Positions 36,601 to 47,258 of a stretch of DNA of 64,000 bases are shown here, one piece after another. Source of the DNA: Mytilus galloprovincialis (lineage: Eukaryota; Mollusca; Bivalvia; Mytilida; Mytilidae); NCBI RefSeq assembly GCF_965363235.1, contig NC_134844.1:96186664-96250663 (forward strand), given 5' to 3'. Positions within the stretch are counted from its first letter, which is position 1, and every line of letters starts with the position of its first letter. Under the pieces are notes generated by a model. The model was given only the letters and a program-made list of their open reading frames with translations, was not told where the DNA came from and searched no databases. The position numbers and the translations under genes were made by a program.

Positions 36601-38341
36601 GGACAAAATGTAAAAAAAAAGACATTAAATATCGTAAGGGGTCCAACAATAAATAAATCTTTAACCAACAATATTAATTGCAATCAAATCAAATCAAATC
36701 AAATTGATGTGAACATCAAAATTAAAACAATGCCTACTAGTTTTTTGGTTGTTTTTTTTTTATTCTGAAATCGTAAGAAAATTACACCCAACAAGGCATT
36801 TGAATCATGTTTAGTATTCAAATAAATCTTTATTCATCTCTTTATATTTATTTTTTCATATCTTTTATCTACTATCCAATAAATAGTTACCTTTGATAAC
36901 TATTTATTAGGAGATATTATGTGGGTTTTTATATCAAATTATTATGTATTTATGAGTAAATCTAATATCAATATCTATCATGTTATACATAATTTGAGTT
37001 ATATTTTAGGTCAATTGGAGCGTTTGTTGGCTTGATAATCGGTTGCATAATATTCTTCATATTTTTCGTATTCGTCACTGTGGCTATATGTAAATCTTGT
37101 ACAAGATCTGCAGGTCAACATGGACGAATTGTCAATCCAACAGGTGGCGTTTCAGTTGTTCAAACAGGACAACAACAGGGTATGTTGCAAATTAAATCGC
37201 AAATAGTTTTATAATTAGATTGATTGTGCTGAAACTACGAGAAATTAAAATGAACTTACCAAAGTGGCAATAAAAAGCATAAAGGGAAGAAAAACTTATC
37301 ATGTCATTAGACAACCAACATATGTAAACCTGAAGACTGCAAAAGCACGATGATCTAAGGTGATCCAGTATGACAAGCCGATCAGGCTTCATCTCTTGAA
37401 CCCATCATGTCAGGAAAAGTAAAAGGTTTGAAGAAAAAAAAATCATTCGATCAACAAAAGATTGCATTGCGGTTTCAGAGCGCACTACATGCTTAAGTAT
37501 AATTTATTTTAAAAAATTATAAAATAACATTCAAATGAATTCAATAACATTTACAACGATATATGTGATTACAAATTCATCAAAGATGAGTAAAATATGT
37601 GTAGTGTAAATCCAACAAAACGAACAACTAAAAGACAAAAAGTGGTAGACAATACCAAAGAAATATTTCAACTTATATCGAGAACAAAGTGATAAAAGCC
37701 CATGCAGAAAAAAAAACGATCAAAAGGAAAACAACTACAAAACGCATCATAGAAAACTAAAGACGGGGCAACATGAACCACACTGAAAAACCTGGGGTGA
37801 TCTCAGGCGTTACATACAGTAGATATGTGTCTATACTCTTTGTTAAGCCCAAAATATCTTCGATTCAAATCATAATCTGTCATTTTGTCATTTTGATTTT
37901 AATTCATTTGAGTATGATTTAGATGAATTATTTTCTTGATTATGCTGTTGATCTTAATTACAAATATATATGTCTTCAATCCGTTTTTTTCATTTGTCTT
38001 TATGTGTTTATGTTTTCGTCTATGTACAAATATAACATACGGACATTTCCGGGTTTTTTTTAACAATTTAATATTATCAAATATACTTTCATCAATAAAT
38101 GATATTTTTCGCATTTTTAGGTGGACCTGGTGGTTACCATTATGGGCATCAACAGATGTATTCGAATGTTGGATATCATCCTGGCTATCCTCCACCACAA
38201 CAAATGAATGCTTACGGACCACCACATCCTCAGCCAATGACTGGACCACCTCCACCGCCAGCATATACTGAATCCAGACCAGAGGTTAATCAGCCACCAC
38301 CAGTATCAACTGCATTTGGTGGAGAACCATCAACAAAGTGA
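33669..38341 (+). CDS. CYYR1-like small type I membrane protein, gene C (four exons)
   Basis: Exons 33669-33723, 36005-36155, 37010-37179 and 38121-38341 (TGA) join in frame with phases 1, 2 and 1 for about 198 residues. The signal peptide MDFKVKMYLWILFLIFKFG continues FVLADTC, with likely cleavage after LA. The ectodomain is Tyr-rich with four Cys (YCFGYCYGYYGNEYC). The membrane-span exon begins SIGAFVGLIIGCIIFFIFFV, followed by CKSCTRSAGQHGR. The tail has GYPPPQQ and one PPPAYTE (PPxY) motif and ends GGEPSTK. The tail end resembles gene A (GGGPSTKQ), and the GYH/AYxPxYPPP spacing is shared, so A and C are close paralogues. Two further first exons lie upstream (30669, 27008). Likely function: WW-domain-binding membrane adaptor at the cell surface or endosome, inferred from the PPxY tail only. 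Confidence 0.85.
34380..34775 (-). repeat. R7 repeat, long inverted copy (gene C intron 1)
   Basis: Contains 'CTGTACCAAGTCAGGAATAT' and twice 'TTCTGTGTGTGTTACATTTT' (about 34450 and 34627), so an internal piece is duplicated. It ends with 'ACTACTGTTGCCTTTATTT'. Confidence 0.7.
34975..35192. mobile_element. Palindromic MITE with TIR TACTGTGGATTCATT
   Basis: The left end TACTGTGGATTCATTTATTT then TCGTGG is mirrored at the right by CCACGAAAATTGGTATTC and AATGAATCCACAGTA. It is about 215 bases with flanking TA. The 82-codon open frame across it is a by-product. Confidence 0.85.
36352..36430 (+). repeat. R4 fragment (gene C intron 2)
   Basis: 'GATGAGGTATGATTGCCAAT' then 'CACCAGAGTTCAAATG'. Only the R4 head remains. 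Confidence 0.6.
37615..37810 (+). repeat. Decayed R1 (gene C intron 3)
   Basis: 'CATAGAAAACTAAAGACGGG' and 'CTGGGGTGATCTCAGGCGTT' match the R1 body; the ends are lost. Confidence 0.6.
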
Positions 38342-39949
38342 TTGTTCTTTTCATATCTGAGTGGTCTCCCTTTATCGGATTCGACGATATCGGAATATTA
38401 CTACTTATTGATCCGCCTTCTCAGAAATCTGATGCATTCTGAATATTTTTTTCAAAAGCGAACCTTAAAACGTTGTTATTGGTTATAACGTCATAGACAA
38501 TGAAAACTCAACCAATGAAATAACGTTGTTTTTATTTTTGTTTACTAACATTGTTATCACCCATAGTATTTTAGATTCTGAATAGGCGAATTCTCAACTA
38601 TATTTTTACCAAATGATGTTATTAAATTGCAGTATTGATTTGATTGTGATTGAGTGTGTTTAAACAAACATTATACTATTTACTTCTAAATCGTTTTGAA
38701 CGATTTCGTGTCCTTATATATAATTTCCGTGTCCTTTTCTTTCTTGCCAAAGCTTATAAATAGTATATGCATTTGATATTTGTTAACTTTCTTCGCAATT
38801 TTTTACATAAAACTTTGTAAAGTGTATAGCATACATTTGTTAGTTATTGTCTCATTTAACTGTTGATGTAAATGTCTTTTGATTTTATGAGTCTTTGTTT
38901 ACTCCTTGGTTTTGATTGTTATTGTCTTAACACAATCTTAAGAATATTGTAAATTCAGTAATATTTACGTACGCACATTTATGTTTACAAAATTTTAACA
39001 TTTGACAATATGCAATAGTATTTGCTTTTTTAATGTAGATAACAAGTAATATGTTGACTCTGAGGGAGTACATCTTGATACGTCTTTAGTTGTTTATGTT
39101 TTGTTTTGTGAACCATGGCAAACCTTTATCTTTACTTTTAGATATTCAGTTGAAATAACCCTCCCTTCTCTTTCTAAATTCTTTTGTTTTATTTTAATTT
39201 AAAGTTCGATAGGTGCCACAGATTTTCTTAAATATTTATGTTTATGTATATATCATATCATTTTTGTACTGATAAATATGTATATAATTTTTATATTATA
39301 TTGTTGTTTTTTTGTCATATTGAAAGAACAAAAAATTATGACAGGCAATACAAGTTATACTTATTGACCTCCATTTATGTTATCCAGCCGATAACACATT
39401 ATTTTTTCGATATGAAACTGTCACACAAAAAAAGTGCAGAGGTGATCCTTATGACCATGAGAAAAAAAAATCAGGAGACCTTAACATTGTTCAAGGTCGA
39501 AAAGTTTTAAACCTTTTTTCTAAAACAAATCAAAGATATTGCCTACCATTGAAATTTGATTGGAGAGACTATTGCTTTGTTTTTTTAGCACATTGAAGAA
39601 ATTGGTGTAAACGATAGCGAGAGAGATAAGAACCAATCTTTGTTAAGTTTCAATACCTGTACATAATGGTACAAATGCTCATATATATGTGCATGTATCT
39701 AATTTTGAAGAGAGTCAATGATTTGATCAAGGGGTTAGTATAACGTATGTTGCTAAGATTAGAAATAAATGCTAAGTAGTGCGCATTAAGCCTCTCTCAC
39801 TTTGGTGTTCATACGATTCCCTCAAGTTTTGTTTGTAACCTAATTTGTATTTTCTGATTCGATTTATGAGATTGGAAATTGGTTGTCTTCTGTTGCCTTA
39901 ACTTGTTCGTACAAGTCGACATAACGGACACTAATCTGGTAAGGTATGA

Positions 39950-40200
39950 CGTAAACAATACACGAAAATTTGATAATTAGAAGTATCGCACAGCCGGTAA
40001 TTTATGACTCTGGATTTCAAATATTTTGGCCACGAGCATCACTAAAGAGACATGTATTGTCGAAATGCGCATCTGTTGCAAGAAAATTGGTACCGTTAAT
40101 TTTATTATGACGTTGTGATGGGTTAAAAGCCGTCGTGTGGTAACCCACTATTGATTGATAGGTGGTTAGTAAATTTCATATGGGGTTCCGGACGTCACAT
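39950..40200 (+). repeat. Probable dispersed repeat
   Basis: 'CACGAGCATCACTAAAGAGA', 'TGTCGAAATGCGCATCTG' and 'AATTGGTACCGTTAATTT' look like a mussel-type dispersed repeat analogous to R2, but only one copy is in the window. The rest of 38342-41530, between genes C and D, shows no coding sequence I can support. Confidence 0.4.
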
Positions 40201-41534
40201 CTTCTTATGTTTCATTTGATGGACTGAATGTTGGTCAGTTTTGTATTATCTTTTTATAATTTACGGATCCGATGTGTTTTTTTCTACATTTAGGTCTTTA
40301 ACTGTACGGACAGTCAAATAAAAGCAATTCATTGTACCAAAGCTCAATTTCAGGACATTTGTAGGCACATACTTTGCATTAGCTTTCAACGATTACAAGC
40401 GCAAGTCCTCATTGTTTGTGTTGAACATTTTCTATTTTTGTTGGGTGTAGGGTAAAAATTAATAATTTTATAATTTTTACCAAAATCTTCTCCTCTGAAA
40501 CTACTGGGCCAAATTTAAAAGTCATATGAAACGAGTATTTATTTCACTTGGTCCGTGTTGTTGTGAAAATATGGCAGCTAATTAATGGTCGTGTTTTGAA
40601 ACCGAAGTTTACCGACTGTCACCTTCGTAAACAATCAACAAAGAAGCATGCATATTCTGGTAAGCACGTGTATAACATGTACAATAAGATATTTACAGTT
40701 TTTTTTAGATTTCTGAACGATGTTAACGTTTGTTGACTCTCTCTGCCAATTTGTTTTTTCCATTCGCACTTGCGTGTTGCGATCTCCGGATTTTTACGAG
40801 AAGGTCACGCTGAGGTAGCTGCACACATAAAATCTGTCGGCGAATTGTTGGCTGGAAGAAAACAATAAAAAAGTTAATTCAACAGTTTATTATGTTACTT
40901 TATAGTCTTGTAAGAATAACATTTTACCAAAAACAATAATTGTGGGTACGCTATTAAAACCATAATTTACATTTCCATCATCAAATTGTAACAATTGTCC
41001 CAAAAACTATTATTTATGTGTTAGCATAAAAGTACTAAAACGATTGAAATTTAAGAGTTGTCTGCAACTGAAAAAATAATGTATTTTATAGTTTGACTTT
41101 AATTAAATAAAACAATAAAGTCAATTGAGATTTTAAACAATCCCGAACCTGATTTAAATGTTATGAACACGATATTAATTGTATACCCAATAATACGTAT
41201 ACTGAATACCAACAGTAATGTATCACTCACTGTTTTATATCATGTCGTTGTCAGGACCATTCTGACCAGTGACCAAGGATTTCATGCATTTATCAGTATC
41301 TCTTGGTTTTTAAATTTTTTTTATGAATAAATATATCTGTAGTTATGATCATAATAAGATTCTGACCAATCAGCAGCTTTGTGTGAAACCATATATTTAA
41401 AAAATGTTTGAACGTTCGATTAAAATTTCTAGCAAACAAATAAGTAGACGTTATGGTTATCGTAAATGATGTCTTTTTCAAAAGTCGACATATAATTAAG
41501 ACATTTAATTTCTGGGAAGAAAATATTAAAAAAA

Positions 41535-43440
41535 GAAGATGTGGTATGATTACCTATAAAACAGTTCTTAACAAGAGATCAAATGACACATACGTTTACA
41601 ACTATAGGTGACCGTACGTACGGACGTTACGCACGGTAATGCGTTCGGATTAAAATTACGTTATTATATGATTTAAGAACAGCAACCATTTGCCTATACA
41701 AAATAAAATCACCAACATCCGTATATCTACAGAAAGGCCTGGACATGTTTTTTTTTTATTTTAAGTTAATTCTATAAATTTTTGCACCATACATTTATTA
41801 TATTGAACACACAAATCTTACTTTTACGTTAAACGTAACATTTCAAATTAAATAAAATGCATTTTTCTATGTTCCGTTGTAATTTAGCACATAAAATCTG
41901 CGAAATTTAGTATATCAGCTTCCTACTAGATTTATATTATAACATCATACCCGTTTTTTGGTATTGGCTGAAATTTGAAGCAAGCCTTGAACGAAATATT
42001 CAGCAGAGGAACCTGTCTTAATGTGTTATGAGGAAAGTTTATCAACATTTCAGTTTTATTATTATCCCTATAAAGTAATACAATCATATTAAAACTATAC
42101 TCAATAGAAAGTTCTGAAAAAGATAAACATTTCCAAAGTTTCAAATGTAAAAAAAACCTTTTTTTTCAAGCAGAATTTTAAAAAATCGAATGTCTAGCCA
42201 CTATGTCCAAACGTAATTTTTGTCCATTCCTTAGGTGAAACATGTTGTATAAATACTAAATGTGCATTTATAATACAAAACTAAAATATTTATAAGATAC
42301 AAACTATAAGTTCATACAAATGGCTAAATGAGTCGGGTGTTTTCACAAACATGATGACCTTACAATTTATTTCGGAAAGCATTCCCTATGTCTAGCCATT
42401 ATGTCAAAGGGCGTCATTTTGACGTTTCTGCACAGTGGCGTCTTTTATACAAATATGTACTATTTACGAACTGTTTAGGCAGTTAAAATGATGCCGGGAA
42501 ATGTTCATTCCAAAATGGTCTGATGAATCAAAATAACACTCAGATTAGAAAAACACACAAACATAAGGAATAAACCCTTTATAGACATAAGGGAAAGGGG
42601 GATGGGCCGAGGGATAATTTCTTATGGACAAAAGTTTTCACGCAAATCTAAAACACCTTTATAGATTAGAGACCGATTAGAATCCGAGGTACAAGCTAGG
42701 GTCTTATAATTTTCAAAGAATTAAATAAATACGTAATTGTAAAATAAAACCATCAGTGCCAAAAGAGATAGAGAAATAGTCTGAAAACTCGCACAGACAT
42801 ATACAAATATTGGACAAAAGTCAGTTCGATCTAAAAAAAAAAACCAAAAAAAACATTTCAACTAAAATTCTTATAAAAAGAAATATTGCTGAATTATTAT
42901 ATGACCTATTTTTATGAAATAAATACAATGACTGTTTATGTTCAATTTGTCAAAAAAAATTCCAGCTATACTTTTGTTTTCATGTGTCCCTCCGGGAGCA
43001 AGATTTTTTTTAAAGGTTGCTATGTATCCCTATCCAAAATAAAATTGGAAAAATTTGCATTTGTCTTCATCTCATTACAGATCAGAAAATAAAAGCGATC
43101 CTTACTTAATTGCCTTATACATGATAAATTTTGAAACATTTCGTCAGCTTATTGTATTTATTTGATAAAAGTCGATTGAGTAGGTTCTCCGCTCTTGATA
43201 GCAAAATGTCAAATTAGTATATGGCGTCACATTTGTCAATTATACATGTTACGTCTTGCGACGCAATACCGTGCGTAACGTCACGGTCTTCAACAATGAA
43301 TAAATCCCATACCGCATAGTCAGCTACAAAAGTCTCCGAAATGACAAATGTAAAACAATTTAAACGAGAAAACTAAGGTACAAAAAATGAAAGAAAACCA
43401 AAAATGTAACACAGCAACAAACGTTCTAACAATTCTTTTG
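41535..43440 (+). repeat. R4 repeat split by a TIR element
   Basis: The R4 head (41535-41620, ending 'CAACTATAGGTGACCGTA') and R4 tail (43283-43440, starting 'TCTTCAACAATGAATAAATC', then 'CATACCGCATAGTCAGCTA') are contiguous in the intact copy at 51828-52015. The split is caused by the element at about 41628-43277. Confidence 0.75.
41628..43277. mobile_element. 1.65-kb element with TIR GTTACGCACGGTA
   Basis: The left end GTTACGCACGGTAATGCGT is mirrored at the right by GACGCAATACCGTGCGTAAC. Its position inside R4 confirms the boundaries to within about ten bases. Inside are two similar 'TGTCTAGCCA-TATGTC' blocks (about 42190 and 42390). No transposase-like frame is visible, so it is probably non-autonomous. 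Confidence 0.7.
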
Positions 43441-43572
43441 TGGGAAATTTTTACAAATACATTTTGTAGTTTCTTAACTGATGTATCAATTATGTGGTGC
43501 GTTTGCTCTGTTACTGAGTATTCGTCGGTTTTAAATAACTGGACGTCATAATGGTTACACCATATTGATTTG

Positions 43573-43580
43573 TATATAAA
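43573..43580 (+). promoter_or_regulatory. TATA box candidate of gene D
   Basis: TATATAAA lies 113-120 bases before ATG 43693, compatible with a start site near 43605 and a 5' UTR of about 90 bases. Based on sequence only. Confidence 0.4.
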
Positions 43581-43692
43581 AATTTTAACTTATTTTTAAA
43601 CTTTAAATTCGTGACTTCATTATATTGAAAGGTTGGACCAAAGCCAGGTATTTGTTTTGATTGCAAAATACATATAGGAAGTTGAAGGGAAA

Positions 43693-46600
43693 ATGGAAAA
43701 ATGGCTGAATTTTCTTTTGTTTTTGTTTAACATTGGTAAGATTTTTATTATTAACTTAAAATAACTGTTACAATGAAAATAAAGCTGCAGAATGAATGTT
43801 AAATGTAAGTGCAGTGTTATCTCTAGCCGTGTTAGATAAACGAAAAATGACCATACAAATTATTTCTACCCCATAGAAAATAGGACCAACTTAATGCCGA
43901 GTATTTATATAATAGAATATAATGAAGCTGGAAAAAAAGAGGCCATATACAAACGAACTTTATCATTTCAAGTTTTCTTATTTATTGTGGAATGATTAAT
44001 TATGTAATTATTGATTTACGTCCAGAGAACAATATAACAAAAATCATCAAGGCTATAATTATGAGGTCTGTTTCTGCTCTCAATTTCTCAGAAAATATTT
44101 AGAATAGAGAATATAGATACAAAAAAGATGTAGTATGATTGCCAATGAGATAACTGTCCACAAGAGACTAAAATGACACAGAAATTAACAACTATAGTTC
44201 ACCATACGGCCTAGACGAAATACCTTAAATATTAAAGAATACAGAAATGAAAGATACCCTATCCAGACCCTCGTAAAAAGACATTATGGTAAAGGTAAAT
44301 AAAACAGCAACAACACGGAGCCCCCTAAAAAAATATCTAGAATTTAATATATATATTCTTTCGAATATACAAGTTTCTTTAAAAAAAATGTCAAGCTCTA
44401 AATCGTCCTTAGAATAAAAATCGGTCAATATTAAACAGATATCACCAGAGATTTTCCACCATTTAATAAAAAAAAAAGGACCCAAGACGAGATTTCAAAT
44501 ACTGAAGATGTTGATCGTGCTCTTATTCTATAAATATCTGAATAGAAATGTTTTAACTGCACGGGAAAGAGGATCTAGATGGGGTTTATGGGAGAGAGAG
44601 AGAACAGAATAAATAGCAAAAATATAAAGAATGGACGAAAAAAGAATAGAGAATAATGGAATGCTGAAATGTAAAGAATATATAATTACAGGAAATCACA
44701 ACAAAATAGTATAAAGAGAAATGGCCTAACACAATAGAGAGGACTCCTAATCCAGTCCTTCGGGAAACTGTCTTTTCTTTGCTTTGTATATTCAAATAAG
44801 AGACTTCTTACTTAAATATCTTAGGTAAAATCTGTTTTCTACATAAGACTCATCATTGACGCTCAGAATGAGAATGAGATCATATTCCCAATGTTCATTT
44901 TCTTGTTTATGTCTTCTAGCGCAGAACAGTGTCAAAAAATTTGAACCTTTCGACATTTCATCTCATATTTTTTTAACAATTAGTGACACACTAAAATCTG
45001 AAACTGAGGGTAGTGATCAATCACCCTGCTTCGGTTAGTTCCATGAGAAAATCAGCGGCTTCACACAAGCTTTTTGATTGATCACGTGGTTACAAAGTAA
45101 ATCATTCAAGTTATAAAACACATGTAAAACTGAGAATGGAAATGGGGAATGTGTCAAAGAGACAACAACCCGATCATAGAACAGACAAGAGCAGAAGGTC
45201 ACCAACAGGTCTTCAATGTATCGAGAAATTTTCGCACCCAGAGGCGTCCTTCAGCTGGCCCCCAAACAAATATATATATATACGTTCTTGAATTCTTATT
45301 TCAGGATCTGTTTTGTCCGATTGTTGTGACAAGTATACCTACCTATATTCCTAATCCTGTTGTGTATACTGTAATGGATATTTGAATTCTTATTTCAGGA
45401 TCTGTTTTGTCCGATTGTTGTTACACGTATTCCTACCTATATTCCTACTCCTATTGCGATTACTGTGATGGATATTGTTATGGGTCATCACGCAATGAGT
45501 ACTGTGACTCCTATTACAGCAACTACTACTATTACTACTCGTATTACAGTTATGCTGCTATCGGACCATTGTGAGTATGCTTAAGCCGTTAACAAATCAG
45601 TATGAGTATGTGGTATTGTCAACATAAATGTGTTCTTCTTGCCGATGTTTTCTGGAAACCATGCTATTAAATAGGCAGTGGCTATTTTGACGGCTCTGAT
45701 TAAAATATCTTAAATGAAGCCGGCAAAATAGCTTATTTCTTATTTTGACGGCTCTGATTAAAATCAGTGGCGTAGCCAGGGTTAAAATGATGTGGATGCG
45801 AAATGTCTTTTAGGACCTTTTATGTACTTTTTTTCAGACGTTTTTCCTGTATACATGTGTACTCCCCCTACAATCCGACAATGGCGCGAGATTTTTGTTT
45901 AATTTCAAAATACCCATCAATATATAAGTTTCTAACAGAATTTTGTTGTTTTCTCGTAACTACCATCATTAGATACCGAAATATGTGATGTTAAAGTTTT
46001 ACATCCAATTGAAATATGAAATCTCAAAATGGACCCATTACAAAGGCCCTTTTGTATATGGAACTTCGAAATATAGGCTCTGAAGTGATACGCCCCTTTC
46101 CCGTAATTTGAGCCTCCACATGGATTTTTTTATTACTTGTCTTAAAGCGTTGCAGGGGACAGAAATGCCGGGCGTCCGTCATGTGTTGCCAGATTTTTGT
46201 GAAATTTATATCATCAGCAATGTCTTTGAAACTCGCGAAAATAAGTCCTGATCAAATAATTTAACCAACTATGCCCCCTTTGAAATATAAATCATAATTG
46301 ATATACCATTGCATTTGGCCTGAAGCTTTTATTTCTCTTTAGATATTAAATTAAAAAAAAAAAGAAAGAAAATGCTTTTTTTTTAGTAACTGCCCTTGTA
46401 TATTAGTATATTAGAATAGATAATTATGTGCACTAAGGGGACTTTTGAACTCTTTTTTTGAAAATAAAATTAATATTGTACAAAGTTTGAAACGGGTATT
46501 TATTGGGCACAGGACGTTTGCGCTTCAAACACTGTGGACATTTGCGCTTTAAATTTCGATTCGCCTGTATTAAATTGACCGGACATTTGCGCTTTTTACC

Positions 46601-47219
46601 TATAGTCGTATACCTGTAATTCACAAACGGACGGAACAATTAATTGTTGCCCAAATTTTTTATACCAGGCTGAGTCATGGATTTAAAAATGGGAACTATA
46701 TTCCCCTTGTATTTATTGTGTTGACTGGGAAGTCTGAGGAAATTACAATCCTGCCAGACCTAACCCCGGGGAAAAGGAGGGAAGTCATAACAACCACATA
46801 CTGCAAAAGCGCAAATGTCCTTTTAAAAAGCACAAACGTCCCGTGCCGTATTTATTAGCCCAGAAATGATCACACTCCATAATAAATACTAGTCGTATTT
46901 AATGTCACAGGAAACGATATCAGGCAATAATGTGTTCGTTGTTAACTAGTAACGTTGCTATGTCATCTCTCCGCTTGGTTCAATCTCAGACCAAACATGT
47001 CTGCAGGTCTACGTATTATCATCCTCTGCGCTTGCCGTTGCCGACGACGCGCTAAGACGTAGATTTTTCATGAAAAGTTGACAGCACTTTTCTGCGATTT
47101 ATCCATCTTGTTTACATAAGCTATAAATGATCTTAAAGGAAAGACCACGTATACTGCTTTGGAAATGATTGCACGATGTTCACATATCCTCACCCTTACA
47201 TTCAGACACAACATATGCA

Positions 47220-47258
<39 letters not shown>

